Positions 23,597-34,500 of a DNA stretch of 64,000 nt are shown here, piece after piece (within the stretch, counting starts at the first letter, position 1; each line of letters starts with the position of its first letter). The notes under the pieces are model-generated. The model had not been told where the DNA came from. It was given only the letters and a program-made list of their open reading frames with translations, and searched no databases. The position numbers and the translations under genes were made by a program. Source of the DNA: Undaria pinnatifida (taxonomy: Eukaryota; Sar; Phaeophyceae; Laminariales; Alariaceae); assembly GCA_012845835.1 (NCBI GenBank), contig JABAKD010000009.1, positions 8,707,413-8,771,412 of the forward strand, in the 5' to 3' direction.

Positions 23597-24469
23597 ATGC
23601 ACAGTTACGTGGCCGACAAACGTCAAGCGTACAAGGAGGTACGGGATGTACGGGTGGCTCTATTGAAAAGACATGAACACAGACAGAAAAGTCGTGAGAG
23701 TCGGAATGCTGAAATCGGTCGGACCTCGGCGGGAACCCGTGTTGTTGTCGGAGACAAGGTGCTGGTGAAGGATGCGGAGTCTGTGATGGCAAGGGAGGGC
23801 ATACATCATAAACTATCCCACGAGCACTGGACCGGTCCTTGGGAGGTGATTGAAGCTATCTTACCAGGACTCAGCTAGATCGTCACGATGAATGGGAGAG
23901 GGATTCGCCGACGACGGGCGTCAGCAGCGAATATCAAGATGTTCCACTTACGTCCGGACGACGTTCGTCACGACTTCGAAAACGAATATGCTCACCTGGC
24001 ATGGGGAGTTGACTTCGGACTTGGGGAGCCGTCGATTGTAGTGTCGCCTATGTATACCCTAATAGACAGAAAGGCTGTGATGGGTCAGGGCAATGCTTGG
24101 AAGTGGCGATACAAGGGACGATTCGTCGATGGCACGGAGTCGCAATGGCTGTCCGAAGAAGAGGCATGAGACAGTTTCACCCCTTTACAGCTGGACGTTT
24201 TCCATGCGCTGTGGGAAACATATCACGGAGCGGAGTGCCAGGCAAGGCCGACTTCGACGCTAACGCGGAAGGAAAGCGATGGGATCGATCGCGAACATGC
24301 GTTGAAACAACACCCCGTGGGGACCGTGATCTGGAGGGAATTTGCGGACGCTGAAGGAAACAAGAAGCGTCACCTTTTAAAGGTCTTCGACAACAAGTCA
24401 CCGTACTGGCGGGTTCGGTACGCAGACGGAGATTGGGAGGGGCTCATTGAACGTGAGATCCTGAAATAA
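23597..24469 (+). pseudogene. Integrase C-terminal region with chromodomain-like and Tudor-like segments
   Basis: Three in-frame pieces are separated by stops at 23876 and 24166. The first has a basic coiled stretch, then GDKVLVKD and HWTGPWEV, the beta-barrel signature of gypsy integrase C-termini. The second ends in WKWRYKGRF..ESQWLSEEE, which resembles a chromodomain. The third ends in YWRVRYADGDWEGLIEREI, a Tudor-like motif common in stramenopile proteins. Chromodomains on integrases usually guide insertion to particular chromatin, which is inference here. The stops may mark decay or base errors. Confidence 0.6.
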
Positions 24470-24889
24470 AGGAGGACCGGAAAATCGCAATCTAGTTCCC
24501 CGTAAACACGAGGAACGTGAAGTGGAGTTCGATGGAGAATTGGAGAAGATGCTAGGCGAAGATCGACTAGCGAGCAAGATCAAGGCCTCGGCCTACCCAG
24601 GTCAACGGGAAAAGCCGGGAAGTGGTGGATAAGAGGCTTTCAGCTGGTGCGCTTGATGGGAAATTCTAGCAAGTCCAGCAGTACTGATCTGGGACCTAAT
24701 GCGGAAAAGTGCGAGGCCCAGGGTCCCTACCCCCAAAGAGACGCCTTTCCCTGAAAATGGTAGACGCCACTCATTCGAGCCTTCGGGTAATTGAAACACG
24801 ACTAAGTGTGGGAAAAGGCCCTCAGTCTTACTCCAGTGTATCCGCAGCCCGGTTAGCACGGTATTCTTAGGAAGCCGTGCTGGGGGCGT

Positions 24890-24965
24890 GTTGCGGCGGA
24901 TTGCCATGACGCCACGTAAAATACGCAGCGGAATGCTGCCTAGGTCTGTACAACTCCAGTCAGTC
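24890..24965 (+). repeat. Possible 3' LTR start after the gypsy-like element
   Basis: Begins TGTTGCGGCGGATTG after the G-rich run GCTGGGGGCG and matches 9253-9345. The position 420 bp after the last coding block suits a 3' LTR, but no 5' partner was found near 21 kb. Confidence 0.35.
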
Positions 24966-25159
24966 TCTGGACATACAAGCCGCGGTCACAGGTGTCGTTC
25001 TTCCTCCCCCCTCCCCGGTTGTTGTCTTCAATATTTTTGGCGCATAGGGTTCAGCACCCACTGATCGTCGATTTTTATCGAGTGTTGCTAACTCACGCTC
25101 TCGTGCTTTCCGCAAGCCAATTAGTGCACAAGACGAAAAATTATTCGAGTACGCACTCG

Positions 25160-25237
25160 GGGGAATTCGAACTCACGAAGCTGACCTGTACCAGGCTCGG
25201 GCATATAACCTGATACGCCACCGGGGCAGTGAGTATA
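25160..25237 (-). tRNA. tRNA-like sequence (probable SINE head or tRNA relic)
   Basis: On the minus strand it begins GCCCCGGTGGCGTATCAGG, resembling a tRNA acceptor stem and A box, and about 45 bases later has GAGTTCGAATTCC, a good B box. The 3' acceptor strand does not pair well with the 5' strand, so this is more likely a tRNA-derived promoter or pseudogene than a working tRNA. Confidence 0.4.
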
Positions 25238-25249
25238 TAGAGCCGGTCG

Positions 25250-25320
25250 CCCCGGTGGTCTAGTGGGGTTACACTCGAATACACTAGCGTTGGTCCTTGA
25301 GTTAAATAACCACCGTTGTG
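25250..25320 (+). tRNA. Second tRNA-like head, divergent from the first
   Basis: GCCCCGGTGGTCTAGTGGGG looks like an acceptor strand plus A box on the plus strand. With the minus-strand copy it forms a 10-bp inverted repeat (CCACCGGGGC / GCCCCGGTGG) around a 20-bp spacer. A B box is poorly preserved near 25305. Confidence 0.3.
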
Positions 25321-26734
25321 AGCTTTGCTGGCTTTATTTATTTGCAGAAATAAATGAGGAACAAAGGATCAACTAACTGCTGAAATCTCCTAGCAGCGTG
25401 GGTAGGTACAAATCGACTCGAGTCGACGAGGGAAGAAAATGCTGAGTTCTTCTCGCGAAAAAAGTTAGGGCAGGTACCGTAGTGGGGAGGGGGGGCGGGA
25501 GCCCGCCATATGACCCCGGATCTAAGTTATCCTACTGGGAGGGCTCGAGAGTAATGCGAGCATCACAATAAATGGGATGGGAAAAAGAAAAGAAGTGAAG
25601 TGTATTACTGCTGCTGTAATAATACGATACCCAAGCAAGTTGCTCCGATCGACTCGATCTGGACTGACTGCTGTTGTATTATGCAATTGGTCCATGTACA
25701 ACTTTTCTAATCACACGCAGCGGACATTGTCAGTCACCTTACTGGCCCCGGATGCTTGATTGAGTAAAACTACCATAAGAAACGCACTCGACACGTTTCG
25801 TCGCCAGACTAAAGGGTCAGTCGGCGTGTGCTCGGATTTATCCGATCGAAATCTGATTAATGAAGCTCGGAATCGGATTCGCTTAAAAAACGGTAGCTGT
25901 TAATAGTAGTACATTGTTATGATTGTTAGTCTATATCGAACTCTTGGCATTTCCTTACATACTGTACGCGCAGACTATGTGTGTGGTGACTTTTTTTACT
26001 CTCCCAAGTATTGTGAATCGAACAATTCGAAGTGCTGCCCTGCCCTACCCGAAGCATGGGTGCCTGTGTATGCCGGCACCCATGCGGAACCCTTGTGATA
26101 ATTTGAACATGCTATGTATGACTCTGCGGCGATCATTTCCCAATTTCCTTTCCCCATTTATTCACGAATCGGAAACCAAGTTAAGTTCGTCTTGGCGCAA
26201 GTAACATGTCCCCTGGTGTACCCCGCAATATCCATACGACTATCATATATATCTAGGAAACCCGGGGGGTGCATCTACTGTAGGATGTCCCCTGGCGACC
26301 ACACACACAGCGATCGTTCAGTCCAAGATGCGGGGAGGTAGACGCAGAGACCTCAAACAACTGACTGTTGAAACGTCGAAACTGCCGGGGGTGATTACTA
26401 AAAAATCCCAATATCCCAACGAAATGAATGAGCCCTGTTATTATTGTAGCGGAGCTGACCCGGGCCACCCAACAACTGAACGTCGGCGGCTGATGATATC
26501 CTACCGTAAGCACCCGCAGCTTTCTTCCACGTATGGACGCGTTGCTGGTTAGACTGTAAATTAACGCACAACAACAAGTACCAACCTAGACTCGCTTTCA
26601 TGGGCCTGGACATTCCGCATTAGCGCGCCAGGAATATGGGGGAGAGTAAGGGGTGGTCTGCGTCCAGCTCGGGGCATGCCAACATGTATACCCCAGCGCT
26701 CTTTTTAGGCGAACCGCCGCCTTGAAGCCGACGC

Positions 26735-26960
26735 ACAATCACCGCTTCCATTCCTAGATGCATGGGTCTACTCAGTCTGCTTCTGATTGTCTGCAAAGGA
26801 GCATATCAAGAAAAAAAGGTGCTGCACCGTGTCCACCACGTCAACGCAAATCGCTGCTTCCATTATAATATTTATGGTCTACGCCGATTGTCTGCAAAAG
26901 GAGATCGGCAAAAGAAGGTGCTGTACCGTGTCCACCACCTGCAGCACGCCCACTGCCCTT
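26735..26960. repeat. Tandem duplication of about 110 bp
   Basis: CGCTTCCATT...GATTGTCTGCAAA, a purine-rich stretch and GGTGCTG(C/T)ACCGTGTCCACCAC occur twice in succession (about 26740-26840 and 26852-26940). Confidence 0.75.
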
Positions 26961-27142
26961 CTCGACGCAGGCTACCAATCAAAACTGCTGCGGGGGCAAC
27001 ACACCATGCTGAGAGCAGTGCCTGTGGTCGGAAACACACCACGATGCGGTCTTGGAATAAGGTATCCGCGCAGAAAGCAGCCAACCTTTTTCGGGTAATA
27101 GCACACCACTATAACATACTGGTACCTACTAGTCTATACCAC

Positions 27143-27162
27143 TGCTACTACTACTACTACTG

Positions 27163-27229
<67 letters not shown>

Positions 27230-27232
27230 TAA
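27143..27232. repeat. (ACT)n microsatellite
   Basis: A nearly uninterrupted CTA/ACT run. It yields a poly-Tyr frame that is not a protein. Confidence 0.95.
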
Positions 27233-28110
27233 TATTCCCACTTCTACCACTTGACGTCTTGATGGCAATTGTTGTATAGTCGCGATCTACCGGTGCGCTT
27301 GCACTCTGTCACAAAAGAGTAGCAAACATGTATTGTAATTTTTCCACGAAATAACGCAAGCCTGAAAAACCAAATCATGGTACACGCGTTAAAAAAAAAA
27401 CTCCTCTGCTTGTAAGTAACGGAAGCCGTTCATAAGCACATTGATACAAGATGGGCATAAACGCCAAATATACTGTGCGTAACATCATAAAAGCATGAGA
27501 GGCCAATCCGGATATTGCATCGTCCCTCTCTTACGAGTACTGTACTCAGATTTCTATCACGAACTTCCGCGTGTCAACACACCCCCCAAAAAAAACAGTT
27601 GCGTAGTAAAAAGCCAGGTTGCAGCCGCAACAGACGTACACACCAAAAATGCATTACAGTAGTGGGCGCCCCGCTTTAAAAGCACCCACAACAAGAACAT
27701 TCAGTACTTGAGAGCGGTCAATTCCGCACGCCCCGCCATAGTAAAAGCCATACATTCCCACTACTGATAAGAGCAATGCGTAGTAAATAGATAGCGTCTG
27801 TTTCAGGCTGTCACAGGGTGCTCTTAAACCGGGGTAACCACTGGATGAATATCTCGGTCATCGAAACATGAAACAAGCGGACAATTTTCCGCCCACACCG
27901 CGTAAACCCTGTTGGTGCTGGCTGCGCGCACGCACAATTCCTGGGCCACACGCTCCACTCCCCATCCGCTACGCACACTAAGAAACGCGCAACTGAACTT
28001 AGCAAAATCACAAACCACGAACAACACACAAAAAAAGACTCCCGTCGCCTCACGGAAGTAAAAGGACGCCATCCCCCCTATACCTAGGTGCCCCCCCCCC
28101 CCGCCCAGCC

Positions 28111-28245
28111 ATGGAAGAAACGTAATGAGCGCCTAGTTGTTGGAGGCGTCTCTAAAAGGAGTAGAAATGGTGCTCCGCCTCGAGAGGGGTGTGTGGTCAA
28201 TGGTCACATGGCTTATCGCCTGCAACAAACGAGTACGCCCCCCCC
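28111..28245 (+). mobile_element. Truncated LINE 3' tail, copy 1
   Basis: ATGGAAGAAACGTAATGAGCGCC... through CAACAAACGAGTACGCCCCCC matches the 3' end of the non-LTR element at 50474-50610 and is read in the same direction. Only the last 135 bp is present, as expected of 5'-truncated LINE insertion. It ends in a C run, not poly-A. Confidence 0.7.
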
Positions 28246-28308
28246 GTCCCCTGGAACCCACAGTAAGCAGATTGGAGTCATACCTCATGCCCGACGTGTA
28301 AAATATAC

Positions 28309-28517
28309 CTACTTCAAATGTTGCATCGCCAAGCACGTGGACGGGTATCCGATGATGGTTGTCTGGATAAACCAGAGCGGGGCGGTGTCCTTGTGCCCGG
28401 CCCGATGGGCAAGAGTATAGGCGTACAACCCTTCCACCACGTGTAACAGCCAGAGAAGAACGGCGACCGTGCGCGCGATAACCAACCGCCGACAGATGAC
28501 CAGGTGGATGTACAAAG
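28309..28517 (-). CDS. Gene A last exon: end of DUF4499-like domain
   Basis: 209 bp after acceptor TCAAG. It encodes a hydrophobic segment (VAVLLWLLHVVEGLYAY), then HRAGHKDTAPLWFIQTTIIGYPS and a stop. Gene B has a 209-bp exon at the matching place; gene C's is 221 bp. This DUF is known in association with 3beta-HSD domains (recalled, not searched). Confidence 0.8.
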
Positions 28518-31500
28518 CTTGACGGAAGCAGCGCCAATATTGCGAGATAGAGAGGCAACGGAGCGTGGGGGGCAGGGGGGCGGGAGGGGTGTGTTCATGC
28601 GCGTTGGGGGGGGTGCCGAACAAAAAAGTGGCGGGAGGAAAGGCAAGCGTAGGGAAGGGGGTGGAAGGGAGATGAGCGGAGTCTCGCCGTAAACACTTGC
28701 AATGACTCGGCTAGTCCTTGAACGAGGAGAAAGAAGGCAAAACAAAAAAGAGTACCAGGAAAACCGGAACGACTACGCGTGAACGCGCTCCCCGAGCAAA
28801 GGCCAATAAGTCTAAAGGGCGTGGCCAACGTCGCCATAAAACCATACGGCTGCATTCCACCAAGGCCTCTTGTCACACGACTTCGCCGCCGGGGGCGATA
28901 ACAGTAATCTCGAGGCCGAAGTTGCAACGCTGTTCATGTTCCCATCGCCCTCCCCGCCCCCCGCCCCCCCAAACGCACTAAACGCCCCGCCATGTTCAAA
29001 CGGAAGGCTGCAACATGTAATGCATGGAAAATAACCATCAGACGGACGTCCGACACTAAAATCAATCAGCACCGAGCACCATCAAAACGCAAAGGTCAAA
29101 TCCCGAAAACACACCCACCCATCACCTTCACACGAAAATAAATATATTGCAAACAGACGCACACACTAAACCATCCCCAGCAAAGCCGGCTGAAAACCAT
29201 AACTCAAGCATCTAAAAACAAAGCGGAGGCAGCTGCGAGCGTCGCACTTCCCTTCCAAGGCAACGCCGCGGCGTCTTGAAATCCTTCCAACACGGCAAAA
29301 ACCGTCCCACACTAATACCAAGTAGTGTCCCCGTCCGAAAAAAATACGGTGAAGTTCTAGAAAATGGCAAACGCACTATTAATAGCTTTTTTGGACCAAA
29401 AAAAAAAGTAGGTGCAGTTTTATAAAGATTATACTTACAAGCTTTTTGCACTGGCGCCAAGAACCCGGGACACATGCCCTCGAAGCCAGCAATGGCTAGG
29501 AACCACAGGTAAAAAGGGATGACGATCCAGTAGCCGAGACCCGGGGTTAGGATGGTGTGTCGTCCCCATCCGTCCTCCTTCAGCTCCTTCACGGTGCTTA
29601 CCAAGGCCGCGCCCGGATCGACGCTATCATTTGTTCGTCGACGGGCGGAGGGGGGTGAGGGAGGGGGGTGGGGGATGGGGAGGGGCTGTGAGGGGAGGTG
29701 GGTGGGAAGGGGTGAGCATGGAGGTAGAGGTGGGGATGGGGCGGGGGTGGGCGGAGGGAGCAAGGGGCCGCGGATTCGACATGAGCAGTGAGCCCAAAAG
29801 CACGAGGGTGCAATCCAGCCGCGCCACAAGACGCACAATTACTTAGTAGAACCAATTGCTAGCTTAACATGTGTAGCCTAGATGAGTAGAGCCTGCAAAA
29901 TAGGGCTCTGTGCCCCGTGTATCGCCTGCAAAATAGGACTCTGTGCCCCGTGTATCATCGCTTGCCCCCCCCCCCCCCCCCGATGGATGCAGTGTGTGTT
30001 CTGAGCAGCGTGCAGCAAATGGCACAGGGGCACAGTACCGTCTCCTCAACCGCCGCCGCCGTTTTCGCCCCCGCTGCCCATCACCGCTATCCTATATCAA
30101 CGTGTTCCGCGAGGCCGCGTTTCAGCGCACACACTCTACTTTCTGTAGGCCCGGCCGGCTTGCGAGTGATCCATTCAGCACGATTAGCGACCAAACATCA
30201 CCGTCAACACCAATGAGTTTGTTTTACCGTTTTACAAAAAAGCAGCCATGCTGTACCGAACAGGAGCACTCGGTTTTTCGAAACGACAACTTCCGGTGCT
30301 GCGGTACATCGCGGAATATGGTCAGCAGTATGCCTCACCCATGGTTATATACATGCACGACGTTTCATGGGACGGGTCACTTCTCGCGAGTCAGAACGGG
30401 TCGGGGCGCCTCAACCCAACTCGTGAAATTTGATCACCTCCTGACTCTACCCGTGAGTCATCCCACGGCAGAGGTGCAGCTGAATTTCCTGATCTCTCAT
30501 GAGGAGCTCCATATCTCACCCGAGGCATAACTTCGAAGGCATTCGATCGCACGACCGGACCAAAAATTATACCAGGTAGGCCCTAGTCCTGAAACAAGCA
30601 CGCCTGTAAAAGGATCAGATTAACCAGGAGTTTCCTCAATGGAAGAGCTCAACTGGCCAGAAAAAACATTTGACCCAAAACGTACAACCCCTATATACCG
30701 TGGGGTGACTCCCGTAGGATTTCGAGCACCCCTGACCCGACGTGACTTGACCCGCGAGACTGGGACAACCTCCAGACCCGACCCGCTCGCTGGTTGGGAC
30801 ATGCGCGACCCACGAAAAGCCCTGAATATATGCCCCGCTTGCTCACATCGGTTCGTATCCCAGGTCGGCTTGGATTCGGGCGATGCTTAACGTCCGGTTC
30901 TCGGTGAGCGTCCGGACTTCTTTGCGCGTCAACAGGGGTGTTCCGGTCAACCCTACCTGGAACATGGCGTCGACATATCGAGGGAATTGGTGACGACGAT
31001 CACCTCACGGGGCAACTTCGATGGACACAACACTTGCGTGCATTTTTTGCTACATACGCGAAGGGAGGAAGGAGGAACTACACCCCCCCCGCCCCTCGAC
31101 CATAACAGCAACAGCTCGGTGCAATGCAGATTCTGGGATTCCTTTTTTTTCCCCAATGAGCCTTGAAATAAGCTCGGGTCGTTTTTACAGATGTTTTATT
31201 CTTGGACGATATACTACTCCCATGGACATCAACAACAAATTATCACCATTCAATAACAACAATAATGGTGGCTACTACACGTACGTACTCAATTCCAAGG
31301 CAGTAAAGTGTTACATGATTCATAAGATGTCACTGCTAATAGCAATCTATCAAGTACAACAGAGAGTAACTCACTATTTTGTGAAACTAGTCTAACGAAG
31401 TCAACTGTGAGTTCGACAAATATACTGGGTCGATACTCATCTTTGCCAGCTGAGTGATACACCGGCTTATATGTTCAACGAAGTATGCTGCAAAACATCG

Positions 31501-34500
31501 AACGCATCCCAACGATTATGGAGTACTTCCCCAGGCAGAGGAGCCCCGTCAGCGCGAAAACGTGTTTTTCGTCTACTGCTGGAACCTCTTTCGTGGCACG
31601 CAACACCCACTCACAGCCCTCCTAACCTTGCATGCCAGCTCGGCCACCCCCGCCGCCGCAAGCGCGACTATCTTCGGCACCCGAACAATCTTCGAGGTCG
31701 AAAATTCTGCGGCGACAGGACACACGCGAAACAAAGGAAGCGCGAGCAAAAAGAGAGAACCGGGTGGCGACAGAATATAAAAAAAGGCACCGGCATTATC
31801 GAGAGAAATTAACGACACACCCGAAGAAAAAAGCAAATAATCAGAGAGTGCGCTCGCTCAACCCAGTAGTTAATTGTATCGCGTTTGCGAATTACAGGTG
31901 CCTGGTAGGCTGTAAATACCGGTAGGATTCTATCGAAGCGCTCGTCGGCGCGAACAGGCACAACATCTGTACGCCGCGAGAGCGAGCTCTTCGCGCAGAT
32001 TCGGCGTGTCGAACGCTCACGTAGAAAAAATGCCACGGGCCGGGCACGCGCCCTCAAAGCTGCCGACGGTGTTAGGGATGCAATGACGACAAATCTCGCC
32101 GTGCTCGATCAATCGAGACGGCGGCGCGACCCCACCGAACCTATTACACATATACAGATGCAACGACGGGAAACGTCGATTTGCTCGATCAAACAACAAG
32201 AACGCGACCAAGCCACGCCAACACCTGTCTCCTTCAGATATCTACAACCCATCCCGGCAGCCAGTTGCCGGAAGAGTATGCTTGTACGTATTATCTAAAC
32301 ATGTTGAGGCTTACTGCTGTAGGTATAGGTTCCACCGCATTATCATCTCAGGTTGCGCCGCATTTTTGTGCGTAACGCATCTACCGCATACCCACGAGCA
32401 CAGAGTTAAACGTCGGATATTCTTGCTCCGCTCTTCGTCTGCCTTCCCTGCGACCCTTTCTTTGGTTGCGACGCCTGTAGCTCAACCAAGAGGCTCTACT
32501 GCATTGACACAGGACGAGCGTATTGCCGGCATCACCAAGTTTAACGTGTATGAAGCGAAGTGAAGTGAAGGAAGGCATAGTCTAAAGATACCGTGCTTCA
32601 ACCCCACCAGAACTGCACTCACGTTTTTGGGGACAAAATACTTGGAATTAGTATAGTTTTTTTTTTCCGTGCCTTGAAAGGGCTAACAAGCATCAAGTCC
32701 TACTCTGTTGAAAGCTGCACCTGTGGCATCACCCACACATGCGCAGACACCTGTTCTGCTGCAGCCCTTGCAAGCGTCCCTGCTGGCAGCTATACACAGG
32801 TACCATGCAGATCCAAATATTGTCGACATCCTCAAGCCTGCTTCAATACAGACAAACAGCCCGCCCAAATCATACAACATCCCGTTCCGGCAGCCAGATC
32901 GCCAAAGTCGACGCACCAACGTGGATAAACAGCCACACCCAATCGTCGAAAGGCAATTAACCTACCGAGGCCATCGAGAACGCCGTCCGCAAATGCCTGC
33001 AGATTGCACGGCCGGCCGTCCGTGACAAAGTACGCCTGCCCCGAGCACGCGGGGGCGTGCGTGACCCACTCCCCCCCCTCGGCCTGCGCATTCGCGACAC
33101 CCTCCATGAGCTTGTTGCCCGCCAGCACCTGTGCCTCTACCTTCACTCAAAGATGATGAACGGAAACGGCGGGGGATATTGCATCATTATTCGCGTTTTT
33201 TTAACGAGGAACTTGTGTTTTTCTCGTCATTTATTTTTTTATCCTCCGGCGGATGGGGGAAGATTGAACTTTTTCTCGCGTTTTTTTTCAAGGTACAGTA
33301 TAAGGACACCTAAACAGAAACGAAGGTAAAAATAAAGGCAGGCTGATGTTTGCAGAAGATACGGGAGCCGTTACACCAAAGTCAGTATATACAACACACC
33401 CAATCCCAAACAAGAAACCCAGCACCCGTCAGTATTTCTAATTTTCGTCAGGTGACCTGTGCTGTAGTCTGCATCGTCCGCTATGTCCACGAGAATACAT
33501 GTATCTACATCAGGGTGGCATTAAGTGTCAGGAAGGCCGTACGAAGCCTACGCTATCGAATGACTCGTCAAAACCGCGCAGAAACGGACCGTTGTCGCCG
33601 ACTAGAAGCCTCTGACCAGACCCACCACAAACCACAGCGCAAGGAACGCGCAGTCAACTGTTACACCTCCCGCAACCGGAGCCAAGAGACGGCACAGCCA
33701 AGGTTTCACCCAAAACGATAACTAGAGCAAAGAAAAGGAAGGGGGTGTTCACGCGCAAGACGCACCAAATTGTCCACGTATACCATGTCGGACTGGACGT
33801 TATCGCACCCAAGGGCAACGCGGTTCAGCCCCCACCCTATCCATCCCAGCACGCGCCGCAACGGTCTGGCCAAGGGGTGCATGACGGCGACAAAAAACGT
33901 TCGAGTCTGGGCGCAATGACTGCACCGAATGTATCTGGTAAGCAGCAAACAAATACAGGCCGAGCACAACCCTTTGGAAAACGGCGTACGGCACAGGCAG
34001 CGGAGCGCGATCCATTGAAACCCGGCGTACGGCGCAAGCAAAACGGGGGTGCAGCAGGTCCACCGCGAGAAACGCAGACGAGGTATCGAGACAGAGCAGA
34101 TGCTGCCACATTCAGACAACAAGCGAATTTATACCCTCAGGTCCTTGTTTTCCATCATGTTACCCCAACGACGGACCAGAGACAAGAGTTACTCGCGCCG
34201 AATGGGAGAATAACGCTGCTTACTTGTATCCCTTCGTTCCGTAGATAGCGACTGGGCGCAGAGCGCAGGTGTATAAGCACGACGTTCCTCCGAAGGTTTG
34301 CGTCCCGCTGCGGTGTCGCGGCGGCCCCCGAGACCGAGAAAACACGCGACCCCGAGGCAGAAACAAGCGCGATTTTTTTTTCACGCAGAAAAACGGTGCA
34401 GAAACGAGAGGGGTGGGGACAGGAAAGGGCGGGTTGGGAGGAACCTTGTTGTTATTAATAGTTCTAAATACATGGTCACAACTTGAGGAGTACACACACC

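Larger units (their letters stand above)
21408..24469 (+). mobile_element. Ty3/gypsy-type retroelement remnant carrying a C5-MTase-like region
   Basis: Plus-strand coding blocks in order: C5-cytosine methyltransferase-like domain (about 21408-22290), proline/basic linker (to 22800), integrase zinc-binding and catalytic core (22801-23400 plus a shifted continuation), integrase C-terminal region with chromodomain-like and Tudor-like segments (23597-24469). No gag, protease, reverse transcriptase or RNase H was found upstream. No flanking LTR pair is certain, though 24890-24965 resembles a repeat at 9253. The coding blocks are interrupted by frameshifts, two at G runs, and by at least three stops, so this copy is inactive as read. 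Confidence 0.65.
25330..28110. other. No recognisable gene; repeats and probable 3' flank of gene A
   Basis: A frame at 26328-26552 has a zinc-knuckle-like CYYCSGADPGH but no other support. Sequence around 27930-28080 resembles, on the minus strand, 56370-56570 downstream of gene B (shared TTTACTTCCGTGA, GCGNATGGGG and GCGCAGCCAG words). It is therefore probably the 3' flank or 3' UTR of gene A. Confidence 0.45.

Noticed and set aside
26787..27232. Frame ending in a long poly-Tyr tract
   Set aside because: Produced by the ACT microsatellite.
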